In this document: positions 7,467 to 16,857 of the stretch, piece after piece | Layout: each line of letters opens with the position of its first letter | Numbering within the stretch: the stretch's first letter is position 1 | NCBI GenBank assembly: GCA_050008465.1 | Contig: JBEKMO010000023.1 | Location: 1 to 63,398 of the forward strand | DNA from: Fen-330 sp050008465 | Lineage (GTDB): Bacteria; Acidobacteriota; Terriglobia; Bryobacterales; Bryobacteraceae | DNA length: 63,398 nt | Direction: 5' to 3' | Translations under genes and position numbers: made by a program | The notes under the pieces: generated by a model | The model's database searches: none | What the model was told of the DNA's origin: nothing | The model's input: the letters and a program-made list of their open reading frames with translations, nothing else

Positions 7467-10400
7467 ATGCCCTGTTTCTATTGCGGGAAACGCGTCTCGC
7501 TGGTCCGGCAGCTCACCGATGCGGACTTCTGCTCCGAAGAGCATCGGAAGAAGTACCATGAGCTGACCCGGATGGCACTCAACCGCCTCGTGGAGACCCC
7601 CGAGCAGTTGAGTAGCGCCCCTCCGCGCCGCAAGGGACCCGCACCCCCAACCACGGGGATAGAACCTTCGAGACCGATTCCGGAAGACCACCGCATGCCA
7701 CCTCCGGAAGAGCGCCGGCTCCCGGTCCCGGAAGAGCGCCGGATGCCACCTCTGTTAGGGCATCGGATGCCGCCTCCGGAAGAGCGCCGGATGCCACCTC
7801 TGGTGGAGCACCGGCTGCCACCTCCGGAAGAGCACCGGCTCCCGGTCTCGGAAGAGCGCCCGGCCGCCTTCGCCAAGCGCCCGATGCCGGTCATTATTAC
7901 GCCGCCTCCGCCCCCTCCGCCGCCCCCCCGTCCCCGGCCCGTGCGCGAGCCGTCGTCCGAGGCCGGTCTCATCCTGTCGCCTGTGGAGGCATCCTCCATC
8001 GATCACGGCCCATGGATGGGGGGCGGGGTCGAGTTGCGCGCGGAGGCATACGAACTGGGTCGGTTCAGGCCGGCCAAGCCGGATGTTTCCCTCAGAGTGG
8101 GAGAGCCAGTGTGGCCCACGCTGGACCCCGGCACCCTGACGATGGCTGGCCACCCGAGACTGGTGCGGGCTGCCTATCGGAGCGTCTTTCCCGGCCCCGC
8201 GCTCCAGCTTTGGGCTTACGGGCGCCAGTGGCCCCCGTACTTGGCGGTCGGCGAGCCCGCCTGTGGGGCCCTGGTCCGCTACCAGAGGCCTCGGGGGCTG
8301 GCTGGCCCGCTTCCGGCGAGGACGCCAGTCGCGGCTGCGGTCGAGATCGAGGCGCCGGTCACGCTGACGCGGATCGTGTGCCTTCGGGCTCGGGCGGTGT
8401 TCCCCTCCGGCGGCCTGGATACGAGCTACGCAAGACCCGCGTTTTTCGCGCTGGCATCCGCCGTGCGCGTCGAGTCCGCCCCTGGCTTCTCCGTGGGTTT
8501 CTATCTTCCTGAGCGCCCGCGGGAGGCTGCGGCGGGCCGGACGATGCCCGCCCCCGAGCTCCTGGCTTCCAGCATGCCGGCGAGAGTGAACATCGCGGCT
8601 CCGGCGTGGGGGGAGGTCCGGCCAGTCAGCTTTGCGCAACCCGGGATCTGGCTGCCTGAATCGCACTTCAGTCTGGTGGCTGTGAGTCGCGCGTCCGTGC
8701 TCGAGAGCATGGTGGGCGAATGGATCGTGGAGGTTCCGCAGCCCTACGGTCTCCCTCGCGCCTTGCAGGCGCTACCCACACCCCGGCGTTCGCCGAGGCC
8801 GGCGATCCCGATGTCTCCGGGTTGGCCCCGCGCCGATCAATTGCCCGCCGCGGCGTTCGTCGCCGGCGACTCCCCGTTGCCTGCCGGAGCGCGCCGAGTT
8901 GTTCCGGCGATGACCCGGCCAGCCCAGCCCGCCGCGTTCACGCTTCCCGCCGCGCTTCCGCCGGAGAAGCACGAACCAGGGGTGCTTAAAGGGTCGCTGG
9001 AGGCCGCTCACGCATGGCTCGGGCCACCTTCTGCCGTGCGGGCGCTCGAGAACGCCCGGCTCGCGGTCGAGCAGCTTGCGCCGGCAGCGCCCGCGGTCAG
9101 CCTCCCACTGTCCAGGATGGCGGAAGCCTTGCGGGAAGAGGCTTCGCCCGGGATCGCGGCCCTGGTCCCACTTGCGCTGCCGCCTGCGCTCACCCGGGCC
9201 CGGGCGACGGACATCGATCTCGAGCGAGGTGCACCGCTGTTCCCGGCCGTCACTCCGGTTCTGCCCGAGGTGGCTGCGCTGGGCGAGGGCTTGCTTGGCG
9301 TTCCCGCCCCAGCAACGTACCTGTCGGCCGGGTTGCCTGCCTCCCTCAAAGGGAGACGTTCGGCCCCCATCGGGGCCGGACAGGTCTCCCTGCCGGTTTC
9401 CTCGATCGCGCCGCTGCTGCCTACCGTGAGCGAGGCTCTGGCCTCCCAGCGACTGCTGACGTTCGCACCCATGTCGCCCGGTGGCCTACCCAGCCCGGTG
9501 AGACCGGCGCCAGCCCGGAGAGCCGATGCCGGAGGCTCTGCGCCGGCCTCGTTCGCGGTGGCGGCTATACTCCCAGCGGTGCCCAGGCGCGCGCATGAAT
9601 TAGGAGTTGAACCAAGCGGCTTCTCGATGACTCTCCCGGCCCCCGCCGTTCAGCCGAGCGCCTCTGCGGTTGCGGGCGGCGCCGTGTTGTCCGCGAGTGA
9701 GCCCGTTCACGTGCTTCCCGTTGCCCCCCCGGAGTTCAAGCGCGGCCTGGCGGCCTGCGGAGTCATCCCCGAAGCCGAGGCGCTCATGGCGGCTGCTGGG
9801 CCGCGCGGGCGAGCGGTCATCCCGGGCTTGAGTTTCGCGCCCGAGTTGCGGACTCCCGAGTCTGGCGGCGGAGCCGCAGTCCGCGTACCCGGGGCGGAGT
9901 ACGCTCCCGCCGGCGCGGTTCGGCCGTCAACCACCCGGCCCGAAGCCCGGATGGTAGGCCCCATTGCCGGAGTGCTTGCGGCTTCGCTTCCCGAAAACGG
10001 CGCGCTGGCCAGCACTGCCTCGCTGGCGCCTGCCGAGGGTTTAACCCGCCCGCCGCTACCCATGGCAGGTGCGGTTCGGGAGGGGATTGCGGACCTGGCG
10101 CCGTGCCTTCCGCCGGTGGCCGATCCTCAGGTCGGTTCGTTCGCCACGGCGCTGGCCGAGAGGACGAGCATTTCGGGTTCGGACTTGCAGCCGGCCGGCC
10201 TGCCGCGGGTGCACGCCAGGCCCGCCCGTCCGCTCACGCTGCCTGGCGCCGATATCCCCGCTCCGGACCTATCGCTGCTGGGGCTGCCCGTCCCCTTCGC
10301 GCGGCACGCGCTCCCGGAGCTCGAGATTCTGCCCCCCAGCGTTGCGCCGGCGGTGCGAGAGCGCCGCCCGGCGGCGAGCCTGCGGCAGGATATGGCGGTG

Positions 10401-13277
10401 CCCGAGCCGCACCTGCCGGAACTGAGCTCGGCGGAGAGGGGCCACGTGCTGGTTTCGGGGGCGTCCTTCGAGACCCCGGTTGCGGCCGCCTCGGCCGCAA
10501 CGCGCTGGCACCCGCCAGCAGGAGCCGTCACCAGGGCGGTTCCGCCCGAGTTTCCGGCGCCAATCGCGTTTTCGGCCGCGGTCCACCTGGGTGCCGGAGA
10601 GCCCGCCGGTCTCGAAGTGCGGGCCACGGCCCGGACCCTGGCTTGGCACCCGATGGGATGGGTGGCGTTCGCTACGAGCCAGGCGCAGGTGCTCGATCCC
10701 CAACCGGGCTCGCTCGGTGCAGCCGTGCTCTCCATGGACGGCCTCGAGATTGCGGAATGTGCTTCCGCCGGCGCGGTTCGGCCGTCAACTACCCGGCCCG
10801 AGGTTCGGATGGTAGGCCCGCTAGCCGGGGTGTTCGACGTTTCGCTCCCCGCAGACGACGCGCTGGCCAGCACTGCCACGCTGGCCCCGGTCGAGGGTTT
10901 CACTCGCCGGCCGCTGCCCATGACAGGTGCGGTTCCGGAGGGGATTGCGGACCTTGCGCCACGCGTACCGCCTTTGGCCGATCCTCAAGTCGCGTCGTTC
11001 GCGTTGGCGCTGGCCGAACAAGCCAACATTTCGAGCTCGGACTTGCAGCCGGTCGGCATGCCGAAGGTGCAGACCCGGCCGGCCCAGCCGAACACCCTGC
11101 CTCGCGTCGATATCCCCGCTCAGGACCTGTCACTGCTGGAGTTGCCCGTTCCCTCCGCGTGGCATGCGCTTCCGGAGTTGGAGATCATCCCCCCCAGCAT
11201 CACACCGGCGGTGCGGGAGCGCCACCCGGCGGAGAGCCTTCGACAGGATGTGCTGGTTCCCGAGCCGCGCCTGCCGGAACTGAGCTCGGTGGAGGGGGAC
11301 CACGTGCTGGTTTCGGGGGCTTCCGTCGAGGCCCCGGTGGCAGCCGCCTCTGCCAGAATGCGCCCGCACCCGCCAGCAGGGGCCGTCAGCAGGGCGGTTC
11401 CGCCAGAATTCCCAGCGCCAGTCGCGCTTTCCACTGCGGTCCACTTGGGTGCGGGAGAGCCCGCCGGTCTTGGAGTGCGGGCCGCGGCCCGGACCCTCGC
11501 TTGGCACTCGATGGGATGGGCGGCGTTCCCCTCGAACCAGGTCCAGGTGCCCGACCCACGGGCGGCTATGCCTGGTGCAATTGTGCTGTCGGTGAGTGGT
11601 CTGGAGACGTTCGAGCGACCGTTGCCGAAGGTGCCGGTGGCGGCCTCGCCGCTGCAGAGCCTGCTCGGGTTCCCCCTGGCGGACCCGCTACGGCCTTCTA
11701 CCGAAGTTGCCGCGGAGCCGCGCGAACTCCAGGAAATGCCGCCCGCGCCGTTGCTCCCGTCGGCGTTTCGCGGGACGCCGCAGGCGCCTTTGGCAACCAC
11801 CGCCACGATCCCGGCGCCGCTGGCCGGGTTGCCCGGTTTCGACCTGGGAATCTCCGCCCGCCTGCACGTCGCCGGACAGGGCTTCGAGACTCCCGCTCCA
11901 CTGCGGGCGCCGGGAGCCGTCGCGCCGGGTAGCGCGCGCAGGGTGGCCGCTCCGATCCACCTGACCGACGGGATCTACCCGCCGGAGGCGCGGCTGTCTC
12001 CGGTTTACGCTCTGGTGCTCACCGGCGCGGAAATCCTGCGCGCGGTGGGATTCCCGGACGCGCGGAATGCCAGGGCGAGGACCCGGCCGGTCCGAGCCGC
12101 CGAGTTCCCGCTCGCCGACCCCGTGCATGCGCAATCGCAAGTGATCGCCCCCTGCCGCACGCTCGGCCAAAGCGTCCCCTCGTCGGTCGCCGGCCGCACC
12201 CAGGTGGGGATGCTCCGAGTCTCCGCTCCGGCGCTGGTTGGCTTCGTTCCGCAACCGGCGGAGCTGCTGGGGCCTCGGGCGGTCAATGTGACAGTCAGCC
12301 TGATGGCAGCCGGATCCGAGCGGGTACCGCCGCGCACCCACGCCGGCGCACCAGCCCCCGAAAAGGTCGGGTGGCAGGCTCTCGAGCAGGAATGCACATC
12401 GGCGCATTTTTGGTCCGTCGAATCCCGCCCCACGCCGGTCGAGTGGCCGACCCCAGCCGCGAGGTACTTCCAGGCGGTGCCGAAGCCGCGCGCCTTCAGC
12501 GTCCGGTTCCGGGTTGCACCGCCGTCGGGCGCCGAGTTCCCGTGCCCCGACGTGCTTTGGCCGGAATCGGCCGGATTCACCCAGGCGCTGCCCTCGATGC
12601 CGCTGTCGATCCTGAACGCACCCCCGAATCGCCAAGACCCCCGGACGGCGCGGAAGAAGGTCCGGCTCGAACCGGTGTTCCGCCAGGTCCGGCGGCCAGG
12701 GCGCTTGCCGGTGTTCCACGCCCGGGATTGGAGGGCGGCCATGCCCTCCGGCGTGTTCGTGTACTTCGAGGCCCACGAGGACTTCGACGATTACGGCACG
12801 ATGGGGGTAGCGCCAAGTTACGAGGCGCCTCTGCTGAACCCGCTGATTCCGGCTGTGGAGCTCCGGCTGAGCTTCGGCGGAGACGCGGATTGCCCGTACT
12901 TCATGGCTCCCGTCGGCCTGGAACACAATCTCGGGGCGAACGCCGCCGGCGCTTTCGAATTCTGTGTGACGCCACCCAGGCCGCTGCTGCAAGATGGTGT
13001 GGATCCGATCCCGGTCGAGTTTGACCCCCGGCGGGCCGAGGCCGGCAAGAGCCAGGGGCTGGTGGGCGCCCTGAAAACCGCCTCCCGCTTCTTCAAGTTG
13101 ACGACGCTGGGCGTTCCCGGCCTGATGCTGTTCTCCGCTTTGCCCTGGAACGCTCCCGGCGGTTCGGTGCGCGAGACCCGGGCGGCGGTGGTGTTGGAGG
13201 AGGATTTCCAGAGGATCAGCGGCACCCAGACAAGTGTGGCGTGCCCGAACGACTGCTGGGGTGAGGCGTGCAAGTGA
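7467..13277 (+). CDS. Giant (1936-residue) Ala/Pro-rich repeat protein with N-terminal zinc-finger motif
   Basis: Function unknown. Residues 3-22 form a treble-clef-like metal site (CFYC...FCSEEHRKKYH). Residues 75-130 are seven 8-residue repeats of the type RRMPPPEE, followed by a proline run. The middle is low-complexity Ala/Pro/Leu/Val sequence containing a tandem 286-residue duplication (about 814-1099 and 1100-1385). The last 250 residues are more ordered (YFEAHEDFDDYG, PYFMAPVGLEHN). There is no signal peptide or membrane segment, so a cytoplasmic scaffold or envelope-associated filament is possible. From memory, related Bryobacterales proteins continue into a concanavalin-like domain after a 'DDF' motif; this one stops at EEDFQRISG plus about 20 residues, so it may be C-terminally truncated. 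GGAAGGG ribosome site. Confidence 0.75.
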   Translation: MPCFYCGKRVSLVRQLTDADFCSEEHRKKYHELTRMALNRLVETPEQLSSAPPRRKGPAPPTTGIEPSRPIPEDHRMPPPEERRLPVPEERRMPPLLGHRMPPPEERRMPPLVEHRLPPPEEHRLPVSEERPAAFAKRPMPVIITPPPPPPPPPRPRPVREPSSEAGLILSPVEASSIDHGPWMGGGVELRAEAYELGRFRPAKPDVSLRVGEPVWPTLDPGTLTMAGHPRLVRAAYRSVFPGPALQLWAYGRQWPPYLAVGEPACGALVRYQRPRGLAGPLPARTPVAAAVEIEAPVTLTRIVCLRARAVFPSGGLDTSYARPAFFALASAVRVESAPGFSVGFYLPERPREAAAGRTMPAPELLASSMPARVNIAAPAWGEVRPVSFAQPGIWLPESHFSLVAVSRASVLESMVGEWIVEVPQPYGLPRALQALPTPRRSPRPAIPMSPGWPRADQLPAAAFVAGDSPLPAGARRVVPAMTRPAQPAAFTLPAALPPEKHEPGVLKGSLEAAHAWLGPPSAVRALENARLAVEQLAPAAPAVSLPLSRMAEALREEASPGIAALVPLALPPALTRARATDIDLERGAPLFPAVTPVLPEVAALGEGLLGVPAPATYLSAGLPASLKGRRSAPIGAGQVSLPVSSIAPLLPTVSEALASQRLLTFAPMSPGGLPSPVRPAPARRADAGGSAPASFAVAAILPAVPRRAHELGVEPSGFSMTLPAPAVQPSASAVAGGAVLSASEPVHVLPVAPPEFKRGLAACGVIPEAEALMAAAGPRGRAVIPGLSFAPELRTPESGGGAAVRVPGAEYAPAGAVRPSTTRPEARMVGPIAGVLAASLPENGALASTASLAPAEGLTRPPLPMAGAVREGIADLAPCLPPVADPQVGSFATALAERTSISGSDLQPAGLPRVHARPARPLTLPGADIPAPDLSLLGLPVPFARHALPELEILPPSVAPAVRERRPAASLRQDMAVPEPHLPELSSAERGHVLVSGASFETPVAAASAATRWHPPAGAVTRAVPPEFPAPIAFSAAVHLGAGEPAGLEVRATARTLAWHPMGWVAFATSQAQVLDPQPGSLGAAVLSMDGLEIAECASAGAVRPSTTRPEVRMVGPLAGVFDVSLPADDALASTATLAPVEGFTRRPLPMTGAVPEGIADLAPRVPPLADPQVASFALALAEQANISSSDLQPVGMPKVQTRPAQPNTLPRVDIPAQDLSLLELPVPSAWHALPELEIIPPSITPAVRERHPAESLRQDVLVPEPRLPELSSVEGDHVLVSGASVEAPVAAASARMRPHPPAGAVSRAVPPEFPAPVALSTAVHLGAGEPAGLGVRAAARTLAWHSMGWAAFPSNQVQVPDPRAAMPGAIVLSVSGLETFERPLPKVPVAASPLQSLLGFPLADPLRPSTEVAAEPRELQEMPPAPLLPSAFRGTPQAPLATTATIPAPLAGLPGFDLGISARLHVAGQGFETPAPLRAPGAVAPGSARRVAAPIHLTDGIYPPEARLSPVYALVLTGAEILRAVGFPDARNARARTRPVRAAEFPLADPVHAQSQVIAPCRTLGQSVPSSVAGRTQVGMLRVSAPALVGFVPQPAELLGPRAVNVTVSLMAAGSERVPPRTHAGAPAPEKVGWQALEQECTSAHFWSVESRPTPVEWPTPAARYFQAVPKPRAFSVRFRVAPPSGAEFPCPDVLWPESAGFTQALPSMPLSILNAPPNRQDPRTARKKVRLEPVFRQVRRPGRLPVFHARDWRAAMPSGVFVYFEAHEDFDDYGTMGVAPSYEAPLLNPLIPAVELRLSFGGDADCPYFMAPVGLEHNLGANAAGAFEFCVTPPRPLLQDGVDPIPVEFDPRRAEAGKSQGLVGALKTASRFFKLTTLGVPGLMLFSALPWNAPGGSVRETRAAVVLEEDFQRISGTQTSVACPNDCWGEACK
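7689..7856 (+). repeat. Seven tandem 24-bp repeats coding for 8-residue Pro/Arg/Glu units
   Basis: Consecutive units read HRMPPPEE, RRLPVPEE, RRMPPLLG, HRMPPPEE, RRMPPLVE, HRLPPPEE and HRLPVSEE. They are in frame within the giant protein and diverge mostly at third codon positions and at positions 5-8 of the unit. Confidence 0.8.
9907..11622 (+). repeat. Tandem in-frame duplication of 858 bp inside the giant gene
   Basis: The segment at 9907-10764 recurs at 10765-11622. Matching landmarks are exactly 858 bp apart, for example GAVRPSTTRPE at both unit starts and GLEVRATARTLAWH versus GLGVRAAARTLAWH. The copies have diverged moderately, and differences keep the frame. This is a recent duplication of 286 codons within older low-complexity sequence. 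Confidence 0.85.
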
Positions 13278-13428
13278 ATCGCTCCAAGTTAGAAATAAAT
13301 CGCTCTCTTACGGTGACGGCTCGGCGCCGGCTGGACCAACGGCTGTGCCTGCCGGGGGCGTGCCCTCATCGTAAGGAAGCGCACTACAGAGCCTTATTTT
13401 GCGAGGCGCATTAGAAACGAGGTTGGGA

Positions 13429-15081
13429 ATGGTCAATCAACGAAAACCAATGGCCGCAGGGGCCCCCGAGCCCCTTCGGCCCGTCGAATTCAGTCCGCGG
13501 ACGGAGGGCCCCAAGGCTTCCCGCTACATGGCCAGGGCCGTGTCGCTGCATCTGGACGGCAAGCCGGAAGAGGCTTTGCGCGAGCTGCAACGCGCCATTG
13601 CCAAGGGCGAGAAATCCGCCGAGATTTACTCCGCCATGGGCCACATCCAGTTCGAGCTGGGGCAGTTTGAGGGTGGGGCGAACAGCTATCGAGAGTTGTT
13701 GCAGCTCGAGCCCGACCACCGCACCGGCTGGTTCAACCTGGCCGTCTGCCTGGAGAGAACGGGCCGCTGGCAAGAGGCCGCCGACAAGTTCCAGAAAGCC
13801 TTCCAGGTGGACCCCGCCCGGATCGAGGCGCAACTCGGCCTGGGGATCTGCCTGCTTCACTTGAGCCAGGCGCAGCCTGCGTTGGCGGCGTTCGAACGCT
13901 GCCTGGCGCAGGACGGCGAGAACGAGACGGCGCTGTTCGGCAAGTCGGTGGCGCTGCAACTGGAATCGCATTACGACGAGGCCGCCGAGCTCTATCGCCG
14001 CGTGCTGAAGCGCAACCCGCAATCTCAGGAATCTCTCGCCAACCTGATCGCCATTGGCATGGCGAAGAAGGATTATGAGATGGTGCGGGGGTACTCGGAG
14101 CGGCTGCTCGAGGTTCACCCGCAATCCACCGCTGCGCTGGAAGGGCTGGCGGCCTGGGCCTCGGCCGGCGGTGACTTCGAGATGGCGGCGAAGTTCTGCA
14201 CGCTGCTGGTGGATGCCGTGCCCAATCACTTCGAGGGCTGGTTCAACCTGGCGCTGGCGCATCAGAAGGCCGGGCGTCACCAGCAGGCTTCGGAAGCCTA
14301 CCAGCAGGCCATCAAGGTGCGGCCGCAAGCCGCCCAGGCCTACACCAACCTGGGCATCGTCCGCCAGGAGCTGGGCGCGCTCAAGGAGGCCAAAGAGTCT
14401 TATCAGCAAGCCGTGCGGCTGGACTCGAACGCCGTGCCGGCCTTGTGGAACCTGGCGCTGGTGCTCGAGCAGTCCGGCGAACAGGACGAAGCCGAGAAGG
14501 CCTATCAGCGGGTGCTGGACAGGGATCCCGAGAACCAGGAAGCCCGCTTCCGCCTGGGCTACGTCCGGCTCCAGCGTGGCGATTACCGCGGCAGCGCCGA
14601 AGCCTTCGAATCCTGCCTGAAGAAGCGCAAGGAGTGGCTGGAAGCCCAGATGAACCTGGCGCTCTCCTATTGGAAAATGGGAGACCGCGATCTGGCGCAA
14701 CTGGTCTACGAGCAGGCGCTCAACACCGATCCCAAGTCGCTCGACGCGCTGCGCGGTTTGGCGGCGCTGGCGCTGGAGCGCGGGGATCTCGATCAGGCGC
14801 TCGAGTACCACGGGCGGCTGGTGGATCTGGGCGAACGCCAGGCGGAGCTCCTTTACAACACCGGCCTGCTGCTCCAGAAGTCCGGCCAGGCCGAAGAGGC
14901 TGCCCGGCTCTACCGCGAGTCCCTCGCCGAGAACCCCGACTTCGCCGAGGCCCTGCTCAACATGGGCCATGTCATGAAGTCGATGGGCCACGAGGAAGAC
15001 GCGCGCGCCTGCTGGGCCAAAGCCCTCGAGGCCAAGCCCGAACTCGCGCAGGGCTATTTCGAGCCGCCCGCGAAGAACTAG
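13429..15081 (+). CDS. Tetratricopeptide-repeat (TPR) protein
   Basis: The 550-residue protein consists almost wholly of about fourteen TPR units of 34 residues (for example EGWFNLALAHQKAGRHQQASEAYQ and its relatives), forming a superhelical protein-binding scaffold. There is no signal peptide or membrane segment, so it is probably cytoplasmic. The ATG at 13429 is preceded by GAGG at a good distance; a TTG at 13399 would only add 10 residues. It follows the giant repeat protein after 151 bp and may assemble the same unknown complex, although nothing in the sequence proves this. Partner and role are unknown. Confidence 0.88.
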   Translation: MVNQRKPMAAGAPEPLRPVEFSPRTEGPKASRYMARAVSLHLDGKPEEALRELQRAIAKGEKSAEIYSAMGHIQFELGQFEGGANSYRELLQLEPDHRTGWFNLAVCLERTGRWQEAADKFQKAFQVDPARIEAQLGLGICLLHLSQAQPALAAFERCLAQDGENETALFGKSVALQLESHYDEAAELYRRVLKRNPQSQESLANLIAIGMAKKDYEMVRGYSERLLEVHPQSTAALEGLAAWASAGGDFEMAAKFCTLLVDAVPNHFEGWFNLALAHQKAGRHQQASEAYQQAIKVRPQAAQAYTNLGIVRQELGALKEAKESYQQAVRLDSNAVPALWNLALVLEQSGEQDEAEKAYQRVLDRDPENQEARFRLGYVRLQRGDYRGSAEAFESCLKKRKEWLEAQMNLALSYWKMGDRDLAQLVYEQALNTDPKSLDALRGLAALALERGDLDQALEYHGRLVDLGERQAELLYNTGLLLQKSGQAEEAARLYRESLAENPDFAEALLNMGHVMKSMGHEEDARACWAKALEAKPELAQGYFEPPAKN

Positions 15082-15176
15082 CCGCCGGACAGGGCGCATC
15101 GATCGCCGGCGGGCGGCGCCAGTCCCGCCGGCGATCGCTCGGCGCTGCGCGCGCCTGGCGGTCGTGCCGCCTGTGT

Positions 15177-15182
15177 TATCCT
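15177..15182 (+). promoter_or_regulatory. Extended -10 of tRNA-Glu
   Basis: TGTTATCCT (extended -10, hexamer 15177-15182) ends 7 nt before the tRNA 5' end. Confidence 0.45.
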
Positions 15183-15189
15183 GTTGGAC

Positions 15190-15264
15190 GGCGCTATCGT
15201 CTAACGGTTAGGACGGAGCCCTCTCAAGGCTTAAATACGGGTTCGATTCCCGTTAGCGCTACCA
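15190..15264 (+). tRNA. tRNA-Glu (anticodon CTC)
   Basis: A cloverleaf can be drawn by eye. The acceptor GGCGCTA pairs with TAGCGCT, the D arm is GTCT...GGAC, the anticodon stem GAGCC/GGCTT encloses loop CTCTCAA (anticodon CTC), and the T arm CGGGTTCGATTCCCG is normal. CCA is encoded at 15262-15264. It reads GAG codons. Its 3' end recurs downstream at 19196 and 20592, marking it as an integration target for the following islands. Confidence 0.93.
15248..15264 (+). repeat. tRNA-Glu 3' end: putative attachment core, copy 1
   Basis: The 17-bp segment TCCCGTTAGCGCTACCA lies within the tRNA. It matches the copies at 19196 (15/17) and 20592 (16/17), all in the same orientation, as expected for att sites left by tRNA-targeting integration. 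Confidence 0.6.
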
Positions 15265-15463
15265 AGATCCCCCTTACGTTCTCAATCGCTTAGACGTTCG
15301 CGCCCCGTGACGTGCAACCACCGTGGGGTTTCTATGCCTTCCGCGAAGCCTCTGACGCAGCGGTGCGCATTGCTGCATCCCACAATTGAGCGGGTGCGAG
15401 TTCGTTTCGGCCAAACGCCGTTTGCTGACTTCTGCGGCGCCCCTTGGAGCGCCGCAGCAGCGC

Positions 15464-15469
15464 TACAAT
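15464..15469 (+). promoter_or_regulatory. Candidate -10 of the 15478 gene
   Basis: TACAAT lies 8 nt before the ATG at 15478. The transcript would be leaderless or nearly so. No ribosome site is visible. Confidence 0.45.
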
Positions 15470-15477
15470 TCCCGCTG

Positions 15478-15861
15478 ATGAGACGCGCCGCTGTCCTGCT
15501 TGCACTCGCAGGTTGCTTGGTTCTGGTGACTTGCGCTCCTGAGAGTCCTTCCGCCACTTCCCGAACCAGCTTGAACGGCCCCAGAGATGACTACGATGCA
15601 ACGGTGGGACGATTCGGCCCTCCCGACGAAGACGACTCCACTGACCGTGACGTACCGCGGCCCCCGATCCCGACTCGCTGGATCACTTACAAGAAAGAGC
15701 ACGTCAGGTTCATCTTCGTCCCCGATGGCAAACTGGGCGATCCGCCACCGTACAGATGGAAGCTTCTCGGCTCCACCGATCCCCGAACGCAACGACCGAT
15801 CTCGCCGAGTTTGGCTGTACAGCGTCTGTCGACCCGGAACACCAAGGAGGTTGGTCGATGA
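15478..15861 (+). CDS. Putative exported lipoprotein-like hypothetical protein
   Basis: The 127-residue product starts MRRAAVLLALAGCLVLVTCAP, a signal peptide with a candidate lipobox (LVTC; Thr at -1 is atypical). The mature part is acidic and then contains KKEHVRFIFVPDGKLGDPPPYRWKLLGSTDP, a segment I associate with small Solibacter-type proteins of unknown function. The frame is open further upstream, but the ATG at 15478 starts exactly at the signal peptide and follows a TACAAT hexamer by 8 nt. It is the first gene of the segment downstream of tRNA-Glu. Confidence 0.6.
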   Translation: MRRAAVLLALAGCLVLVTCAPESPSATSRTSLNGPRDDYDATVGRFGPPDEDDSTDRDVPRPPIPTRWITYKKEHVRFIFVPDGKLGDPPPYRWKLLGSTDPRTQRPISPSLAVQRLSTRNTKEVGR

Positions 15862-16043
15862 CCGCCTTAAATGGCTCTGCCGACTCGCCTCGACCAATCT
15901 GGCGAGCCCGGCCGAGCCTCTGTGCACGGTCTCCTCTGAGCGCGAGAACGCTGGTGCCCCGGTGGACATCTCGCGGCAGGTGACTCGACGCACAGCGCAC
16001 GATCCTGGAGGTGGCCCATGTCCGTGATCAGCGGCTCCAACCA

Positions 16044-16688
16044 ATGGTAATCTTGAATGCTGTTATGACACCGGAATCCTCGGCAACCTGGCAGGCGGTA
16101 GCCGCAGTCGCGCAGGCTACGCTAGCATTCGTTTTGGTCTTGATCACGGCACACTACGCGTACGTAACCAACAGACTGTTCAAGGCCCAAACGGTTCCAG
16201 CGGTGCTGCTTTCCATAAAAACTGATCACGACGAACGGTATCAGCGTATCGAGAACTATGTGGTCGTGAGGAACTTCAGCCCGTACAAGATTGTTGATCT
16301 GCGACTGGACTACGGATACTGTGGCTGGGTGCATTGGGAAGACGGCAGAGTCACAAGAACCACAAGCTCCGGCCGACAAAGGGTGCTCGAGCAGGACCGC
16401 CTGCGCGCAGGCGGTGAGCTCAAGATTCCGATCAACGATCATGTATTGCGGTGCGTTGAGGAATTGGAATACGGTGACTTCCCCGAGGGTGCAGGATTTG
16501 CGAGCCGCAAGGCAACGTACCTGCTGTTTGCCCTCGAGTATCGGCGAGCGGTCGATGGGCGCGGCTTTGCGGAGCACCTCCCTGTACGCGCGAGCCATCT
16601 GAACAGAACGGTCGCGACTTGCTCCGATCCTCGAATCAACATCACAACCCCGCCAGAAGAGGAGAGCGGGTTCGCGCGCTGGCCGTAG
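16044..16688 (+). CDS. Hypothetical membrane-anchored protein
   Basis: The 214-residue protein has one N-terminal membrane helix (about 13-35, WQAVAAVAQATLAFVLVLIT), a short AHYAYVTNRLF stretch, then a soluble domain of about 170 residues rich in beta-type sequence (ENYVVVRNFSPYKIVDLRLDYGY). This looks like the small single-pass 'NPA-anchor' proteins found on genomic islands, but no family is recognised. An in-frame ATG at 16011 would add 11 residues; 16044 is preferred because the helix follows it sooner. Base composition is AT-richer than the flanking housekeeping genes. Confidence 0.55.
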   Translation: MVILNAVMTPESSATWQAVAAVAQATLAFVLVLITAHYAYVTNRLFKAQTVPAVLLSIKTDHDERYQRIENYVVVRNFSPYKIVDLRLDYGYCGWVHWEDGRVTRTTSSGRQRVLEQDRLRAGGELKIPINDHVLRCVEELEYGDFPEGAGFASRKATYLLFALEYRRAVDGRGFAEHLPVRASHLNRTVATCSDPRINITTPPEEESGFARWP

Positions 16689-16857
16689 TTCTCGAGTTCC
16701 GGACCGCGTGCGGAAAGGCTGTCAAAACATTCTTCCACAGGTGTGCTTTAAGCGGCCGGGGCGGCTCTTAGGGGTTCTGAACGCGAAACTGGATTTTCCG
16801 ACCGCCGCTTGTGTGGAGCTCAGGATCGCCTGCAACACCTCTTTCGCCTCGCAAGTC

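Noticed and set aside
7689..7856. CRISPR or minisatellite reading of the 24-bp repeats
   Set aside because: The repeats are contiguous, in frame, and diverge at third codon positions; there are no unique spacers and no cas genes.
13278..13428. A continuation of the giant protein's missing C-terminal domain after the stop codon
   Set aside because: I read the three frames in this 150-bp gap and found no lectin-like sequence, so the truncation idea rests only on recalled homologues.
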